Of a stretch of 64,000 nt of DNA, positions 61,132-64,000 are shown in pieces. Location: positions 3,224,001-3,288,000 of the forward strand of contig OZ251227.1 of assembly GCA_965240325.2 (NCBI GenBank). The letters are read 5' to 3'. Numbering within the stretch: the stretch's first letter is position 1; each line of letters begins with the position of its first letter. The position numbers were made by a program, and so were the translations under genes. The notes beneath the pieces were generated by a model that saw only the letters and a program-made list of their open reading frames with translations, was not told where the DNA came from and did not search any database. This DNA comes from Rebecca billardiae RCC1528. Taxonomy: Eukaryota > Haptophyta.

Positions 61132-62415
61132 CTAGCCCACGCCGCCCTCAGTAGCAGACTCGGCCCCTACCGCCCACGGGCGGCGGATGCCGCCGCCCGC
61201 CGCCTCGAACGGCCGAGCGTCCAGCGGCCCTCCGTCCGGCGTGAGAGCGAGCGGCTCGATCGGCACCGCCGCGACGGCGCCCGAGGCGCAGCCCGCCGCC
61301 GCCGCGTCGTCGGCGTCGTCGCCCGCCTCGAGCAGGCACGCGCGCAGCTCGCCGTGCGCCACGCCCGAGCCGTCCTCCGCCGGCAGCGCCAACAGGCACG
61401 GGAAGCGCACGGCGCGGCTTGGCCGTATCCGAAGCGCTCCGCCGGGCGTGCTCGGCAGCTGGAGCGGCAGCGAGGCCGACGCGCCGCTCGCGCGCGAGAG
61501 CCGCCACTCGCCGCCGAGCAGCAGCACGTCCGCCTCGCGCGCGTTGTTCACCTGCACGTCGAGCAGGTACACGTGCTCGTCGTCGTCGCCGCCGTCGTCC
61601 GCGCCGGCGGCGGGCGGCGCGGGCGGCACCGCAGCCGACGCCGCGCCGCCTACGTCCGCGGCGCCGCGCCGGTGCCGCGCGGCCGAGGCGCTGCGCGTCG
61701 AGGCGAGCTCGGCGGTGACGCCGACGATGACGCGGCTACCCACGGCCACGGAGGTGGGCGGCAGCTGCGCCCACGACGCCGGCTGCCCGCACGGCACGTC
61801 CGCAGGCCGCCCGGTGCGCGTGAGCGCCAGCCGCCCAACGCGCGCGTTGAACGTTGGCGGCGGTCGGTCGGCCGCGCGCCCGCCGTCGAGCGTGGCGAAC
61901 TGGAAGCTGCCGTGCATGCTCCCCGCGGCTGTCTTCAGCGTCGTGCCCGACGAGTACTTGTACTCGCGCCCCGGCGGCAGCACCGGCGTGTCGCCGCGCA
62001 CGCCCGGGCCCTTGACCTCGTGCGTCGCGCCGCCGCCGTCCACAAACTGCCAGTGGCGCGTGAGCAGCTGCACGGTGGCGCTGCCCGTGTTGCGCAGCGT
62101 GAGGCGGTAGGTCCACACGTGCTCGCGCCCCGCCGCCCCCTCGCCCGCCTCGTCCCGCGCCTCGTGGAACGCCTCGGCGAAGATCTCGACGCCGTGCGTC
62201 ACGGTCAGAGAATACGGCGGGATCTTCTCGCCGCACCGCATGTCGCGCCGCGCGGCGGGCGGCGCGGTGCGGCGGATCTCGTCGGGCCTGAGCGAGTCGA
62301 GCGGGTGGCTCGCGCCGTCCGGCGGTCCCGGGCGCGCGGACGGCCCGCGCGGCAGCAGCCACCACGCCGCCACCGCCACCAGCGCGATCGTGCATGCGGC
62401 CCGCGCGGCCGCCAT
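61132..62415 (-). CDS. Membrane-anchored ApaG-domain protein
   Basis: Single exon, 427 residues. A hydrophobic N terminus (about 6-21) is followed by a short Pro/Arg stretch. Residues ~65-175 match ApaG (DUF525): VWTYRLTLRNTGSATVQLL, RHWQFVD, EVKGPGVRGDTPVLPPG, YSSGTTLKTAAGSMHGSFQF. A second region (about 262-345), VYLLDVQVNNAREADVLLLGG, looks like a degenerate repeat of the same beta-sandwich. ApaG domains occur as free bacterial proteins and in eukaryotic FBXO3 and SKIP16-like proteins. Here no F-box is visible and the protein would face the lumen or cell exterior. Ligand unknown. Confidence 0.75.
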   Translation of the reverse strand: MAAARAACTIALVAVAAWWLLPRGPSARPGPPDGASHPLDSLRPDEIRRTAPPAARRDMRCGEKIPPYSLTVTHGVEIFAEAFHEARDEAGEGAAGREHVWTYRLTLRNTGSATVQLLTRHWQFVDGGGATHEVKGPGVRGDTPVLPPGREYKYSSGTTLKTAAGSMHGSFQFATLDGGRAADRPPPTFNARVGRLALTRTGRPADVPCGQPASWAQLPPTSVAVGSRVIVGVTAELASTRSASAARHRRGAADVGGAASAAVPPAPPAAGADDGGDDDEHVYLLDVQVNNAREADVLLLGGEWRLSRASGASASLPLQLPSTPGGALRIRPSRAVRFPCLLALPAEDGSGVAHGELRACLLEAGDDADDAAAAGCASGAVAAVPIEPLALTPDGGPLDARPFEAAGGGIRRPWAVGAESATEGGVG

Positions 62416-62749
62416 GCTCGATGCTGCTGGGCCGGGGACTCACTGTGTCTTGACGTGTGCGCACGGGCGGTTGCTAGTACTTATTAGTAGTCCGTAGTCG
62501 GGTGGTTCAGGCGTTACAAACATAGCAGTAGCGTAGCTACCGCGGCGGTCGTAACTACTGTAATCGGTATGAGCCGTTGTAGTAGTCCTGCTGATACATC
62601 ATCATCATGTATCGTAGATAGATCCGACAGTGTCAACTAGAGTCAGAGAGATCTAACAGCGCGTGCTGATGGCGGCGGCAGCTCGCGCGCGGCCACACGA
62701 ATGGCGTGGCGCGGCATTCTGATTATTCCATCCACGCTGGAGTGACGGT
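62416..62749. other. Intergenic, no gene seen
   Basis: AT-richer spacer with TAGTAGT/GTAGTAG runs and ATCATCATCATG near 62600. No gene or RNA recognised. Confidence 0.35.
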
Positions 62750-64000
62750 TCAGAGGCCCGCGCCCGGCGGCGCAGCGGGCGGCCCCTTCGGACCGCCAGC
62801 ACCATGCTTCTTGTGCGCCGGCGGCGGCGCGGCCGCGTCCGCGGCTGCTCGGCTCAGCGCGTCTTCGAGTGAGAAGAAAAGCGAGTCGCGCGCCTCAAGC
62901 CGCTGGCGCTCGGCGGCGGACGCGGCGGCGGCGGAGCGCGCGCGCAGCGCCGCGCGGCTCCGCTTGAGCTCGTCGCGCAGCTCGTCGCGCAGGGCTTGGA
63001 ACATCTCCGCGCACTCGCGCGCCTTGCCGATCTCGGCCGGCCACGGGCCCGCGCCCGCGCGCAGCACGTCTTGCCAGTCCCGCAGGTCCTCCGCGTCGCG
63101 GAGCAGCGACTCGAGCCCGGACTCTCGCCCGGACTCTCGCCCGGACTCGAGCCCGGCCGAGCACGCGGAGGCGAGGCGCTGCCGCTCGTGCGCCAGGCCT
63201 TTGAGTAGCAGCTGGCCCATCGTCACGCTCGAGTCGGCGACGCCGCGCGGCGCGGTCAGCTCGAACTGGCGGTCCTGCTCGGCGCGGCGGCAGCGCGCGC
63301 GCGTGCGGCGGCGCGGGGCGCGCGCGCCGTCGGCGCCGGTCGGCGTGCTGCGCGCTGGCTGGTGCGCGCGAGGTGTGCTCGCGCGGCGCGGCGCGAGCGC
63401 GGGGCACGCCGCGTGGCGCGCAGCAGGGCGCGCGCGCTCGCGCGGCCAGCCTGCAGACCCGGACCGACGGCCCGGACTCGGCGCGGCGGTGGGCTCGGTC
63501 CGGTCCGGCTGCGGAGTCGGCTCGGCCGGCGCGGGCCTCGCCTAACCCTAACCCTAACCCTAACCCTAAGATGCGCGCGCGCGCCGCGCGCGCGCACCAG
63601 CGCGTCGTGCGCCACCGCGCTGGGGAAGGCGGTGGCGCAGAGCAGCTCGCCGTAGAGCTGCAGCTTGGGCGCGAGGCTGTGCACTAGGTGGAAAGTACCC
63701 ACATTCAAGATCGCCATCTCGCCGGGGAGCAGCTCGACGAGCCGGGCGGACGGAAGCTTCCAGAAGGTTCGCCAGTCGAAGGCGGCGGGCGCCCGCGCCT
63801 CCGCCTCCGCGCCGTCGTCGAGCCCAAACTTCGCGCCGTCGGGCTGCGACCAGACCGCGCTCAGCTCATACCCGCCATACATGCGCTTCCACGTGACCGT
63901 GCCGTAGTTGTCGCGGTGGTACTCCGTCGACGCGCCCGCGTGAGTCAGAAGCAATTTCGGCGCGAAGATCGAGGCCAGCTTGTGCTGCTTCAGCCGGAGC
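62750..64000 (-). CDS. JmjC-type hydroxylase, partial (runs off the right edge)
   Basis: Exons on the minus strand are >64000-63598 and 63274-62750; the 323-bp intron (GTGCGC...GAGCAG) joins AVAHDAL to DRQFELTAPRGV in phase. Visible protein: ~309 residues. LKLLLTHAGASTEYHRDNYGTVTW-type sequence contains the HxD iron-binding motif (His-Arg-Asp). LPGEMAILNVGTFHLVHSL supplies the distal His. JmjC enzymes are Fe(II)/2-oxoglutarate oxygenases acting on proteins or histones; substrate unknown. The C-terminal exon is a charged helix (KGLAHERQRLASACSAG) with a 12-bp SGRE repeat (ESGRESGRESGLES), ending in a Pro/Gly tail. The start is outside the window. Confidence 0.7.
63541..63569. repeat. Interstitial telomere-type repeat (CCCTAA)4-5
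   Basis: CCTAACCCTAACCCTAACCC continues to 63569, inside the intron of the JmjC-like gene. Confidence 0.9.

Noticed and set aside
1-64000. tRNA, rRNA or spliceosomal RNA genes
   Set aside because: I looked for typical tRNA T-loop sequence and rRNA-like stretches and saw none; a covariance-model search would be needed to be certain.

Overview
The window is eukaryotic nuclear DNA of very high GC content. Twelve short GC-rich introns (90-443 bp) can be placed by protein continuity; most have a GTGCG donor and a G-C-rich CAG acceptor. The gene set is algal and flagellate: three likely ciliary proteins, Golgi glycosyltransferases, an anoctamin, a malic enzyme and EsV-1-7 repeat proteins. Gene style, splice sites and content fit a haptophyte-like microalga (inference). 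I see no bacterial operons, rRNA, tRNA or CRISPR arrays.

Layout. 1-8 kb is repeat-rich: a 355-bp inverted-repeat pair, two MITE-like elements of about 1.0-1.1 kb (one with an empty site elsewhere in the window), and a tandemly duplicated unit, each copy carrying an EsV-1-7 cysteine-repeat gene (6 and 12 repeats, minus strand). 9-16 kb holds a putative Golgi glycosyltransferase, head-to-head with a USP-like protein that lacks its catalytic residues, then an anoctamin/TMEM16 gene. 16-18.6 kb is mostly non-coding with direct and inverted repeats. 18.6-24.1 kb has two tandem GT8 glycosyltransferases and a divergent sulfotransferase-like gene. 24.6-29.6 kb has two small paralogous cysteine-containing genes separated by a 3.6-kb structure with near-identical 728-bp inverted arms.

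29.7-48.5 kb is gene-dense: a TrmY-type SPOUT methyltransferase with a zinc knuckle, an FBF1-like transition-fibre protein, a Lifeguard/BAX-inhibitor protein, an unknown type II membrane protein, the dynein assembly factor DAW1/ODA16, a GnT-I (GT13) enzyme with an extra C-terminal cysteine domain, a broken F-box/RCC1 gene, and a malic enzyme. 49-64 kb holds a C2H2 zinc-finger protein, a multi-exon membrane protein with a TIR-like domain, an MFS-type transporter, a TSNAXIP1-like coiled-coil protein, a membrane-anchored ApaG-domain protein, and a partial JmjC hydroxylase that runs off the right edge.

Themes. FBF1-like, DAW1 and the TSNAXIP1-like protein point to flagellar assembly. GT8, GT13, the putative GT-B enzyme and the sulfotransferase point to secretory-pathway glycan synthesis. 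Several genes are head-to-head with start codons 22-161 bp apart. Internal TTAGGG-type repeats occur at three places in genes or introns.
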